Shown in pieces: positions 62,472-64,000 of a stretch of DNA of 64,000 nt; the stretch's first letter is position 1, and each line of letters opens with the position of its first letter. This stretch comes from Eleginops maclovinus (lineage: Eukaryota; Chordata; Actinopteri; Perciformes; Eleginopidae), in contig NC_086360.1 in assembly GCF_036324505.1 (NCBI RefSeq), positions 20,328,261 through 20,392,260 on the forward strand, in the 5' to 3' direction. The position numbers and the translations under genes were made by a program. The notes under the pieces are model-generated. The model was not told the origin of the DNA, did no database searches, and saw nothing but the letters and a program-made list of their open reading frames with translations.

Positions 62472-63612
62472 CTGGCTCTCTTTGCCATATAGAAGTTTGG
62501 GAGTTCACTTTACTCTGAATTTTAGCAGTAATCCAGTTAGCTATTTTCTGTCAGCCAAGCGGAGGAATGGCAGGAACAAAAGGCACATTCATGGGCTTAA
62601 GAAGCTTCCAAAGAGTTCACCCAAGGCTGGCTGGCTGGGATTAGGCCAGCAGGCCCTGGAAAGAAGAAGGGGGAAAAAAGAGCAAAGGGGACAAAAAACA
62701 GAGCTTCGCCTTTCTTTTAGCACCACTTATTTTTATAAACGACTGGAATACTTTCTGCTTTTCGTTTTAGCATCTCGTATTATATGATGTTCAGAGAGAG
62801 ATAAACAGGGAGGACCTCACTCTAATAGCATTTTGAAGTAGCGGATTGAGACTCTTCCTCCTTTTTTTATTTTCGCTATGCTGTACTGGGCTTCGGTGCA
62901 ACTCTAAGAATAAGATATGTATGATTGAGACTGGTGCCTATTGAATGATTTATATGAAAACTCTCTTCTTTTCTCTAAAATCCTTAACCAAATCATACCA
63001 CATTGAAACCTACCTATGGGACACACTTTGGGGATTGTTTGATTCCCTTTTTACAACTTTTTTTTTTCTTTCAGATTTCATGTCAGGGTAGAAAATCACA
63101 GTTTTTTTGTGTGTTTTTTGTTTTGTTTTTGTTTACAATAAAGATTTCATTTTTGCTTCTTGGAAAATTGTGGTCTCCAGTGTCTTGGTGCCATGTGCCT
63201 TGTACTGTCCCATACTTATTTGACTGTTGTTGATTTTACAGAGTGTGTTTCTTAAAGGAAGGAGCATCCATTATTTAGACTTCGCCTTTCCAAGACCTGT
63301 TATTCCCAGCTGCAGCTGTCCACTGGGGCTAGCTGAGCTTCTTGTCCTTGTCTGTGTTTAGCAGATGATGTCCTGTTTCTCCATGTTCACAGCGTACTAC
63401 AAAGCATCCTGAGGATTCACATAACACACACACTTACACACACCAAAACTTGATTATAAACATTAAGACATGGACACACTAGCACACACGCTGGTAATTG
63501 TATTTGACATGGCACTACAGTGTTCTCTATGGGACTGGGTTTTGCTCTTTGTCACCTTCACCCCTTTGCCCCAGTCTGTGGCCCACAAGCAATTATACAG
63601 ACAGGGTTTATT

Positions 63613-63693
63613 TGACCTTTGTCCTGTGGTCGTGCCAAGAAGTAAGGCTCAGCATATCCAATGACAGGTAGGGACTTGATTAACCTTTGAACT
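63613..63693 (-). promoter_or_regulatory. Two DR1-like sites
   Basis: TGACCTTTGTCCT (63613-63625) and TAACCTTTGAACT (63681-63693) both fit a degenerate direct repeat with 1-base spacing. TTTGACCTTTG recurs at 63816-63826. Confidence 0.3.
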
Positions 63694-63721
63694 TGGTCAG
63701 AGAAGAGGTCAATAACCGGAG

Positions 63722-63733
63722 CTAGAGGGCGCT
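63722..63733 (+). promoter_or_regulatory. CTCF-like core
   Basis: CTAGAGGGCGCT matches the CTCF core CCAGAGGGCGCT with one change. Upstream bases fit poorly, so confidence is low. Confidence 0.25.
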
Positions 63734-64000
63734 TCACCTGCTTGCTGCAGAGAACAAATTGGCTGGATGCCATCTTTGTATTTGGGCGTGTATTTCTGTG
63801 TGGTAGAGAAGAATCTTTGACCTTTGTGTGTGTGTAAGTTCTTGTGTTTGAAACCAAAGTACACGCTTCCTGTGAAACGTTTAAACCTTTATTCAAACTG
63901 CTTTACATGCAGCTTGTGTTAAACTTTAGTGAAATAGTAAATGCTTCTACTCTAAGTTAAAAAGAGGAGTGAGTCTGTTAGATTTCCTGCTTGTTAGCCT

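Noticed and set aside
62347..62787. 146-codon frame in intron 6
   Set aside because: Runs through the TG/G11 simple repeat and GA-rich DNA; no family resemblance and no match to the expected next fam172a exon.

Overview
This window is vertebrate nuclear DNA, almost certainly from a ray-finned (teleost) fish. No bacterial-style operons are present. Coding sequence is split into short exons with GT-AG borders, very long pure (TG)n/(CA)n arrays are dense, and there are relics that look like fish tRNA-derived SINEs and hAT elements. The six recognised exons spell out the N-terminal 263 residues of the single-copy vertebrate gene fam172a (arb2a, the Arb2-domain cotranscriptional regulator), on the + strand.

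Layout. Positions 1-3.2 kb are AT-rich upstream DNA; a weakly supported, unidentified minus-strand two-exon reading frame is at 3590-3434 and 2259-2135. At 3202-3231 a perfect RFX X-box, an ETS site and a CACGTG E-box lie within 30 bp and probably mark the fam172a promoter. Coding exons are 4077-4185, 5324-5425, 9237-9337, 19859-19924, 21369-21560 and 58830-59048. Their splice phases join without a frame break. The remaining roughly 150 codons (judged from the human length) lie beyond position 64000. Intron 5 is about 37.3 kb and intron 6 runs off the window.

Most of the window is intron. It holds 18 TG/CA arrays totalling about 2.1 kb, several CT tracts, G-rich blocks, a 34-bp perfect AT palindrome just upstream of exon 6, two degenerate local repeat families near 55 kb, and many islands of balanced, non-repetitive sequence with clustered homeodomain-like or nuclear-receptor-like sites. 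In vertebrates fam172a neighbours NR2F1. I infer, without an alignment, that these islands may be conserved noncoding elements of an NR2F1 regulatory block hosted in fam172a introns. Clusters of TGACCY half-sites at 49.4, 50.3, 61.5 and 63.6-63.8 kb fit that idea, since NR2F proteins bind such repeats.

Most interesting observations: (1) all eight TG/CA arrays longer than 140 bp are (TG)n on the sense strand, so the pre-mRNA carries eight long GU-repeat tracts, the preferred ligand of TDP-43; (2) two of the TG arrays flank a purine-rich exon-like segment at 57444-57497, the layout of a TDP-43-repressed cryptic exon; (3) a weak first AUG and a strong second AUG in exon 1 could yield an ER form and a nuclear/cytoplasmic form; (4) the nuclear-receptor site clusters. 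No CRISPR array, rRNA, tRNA gene or intact transposon was seen.
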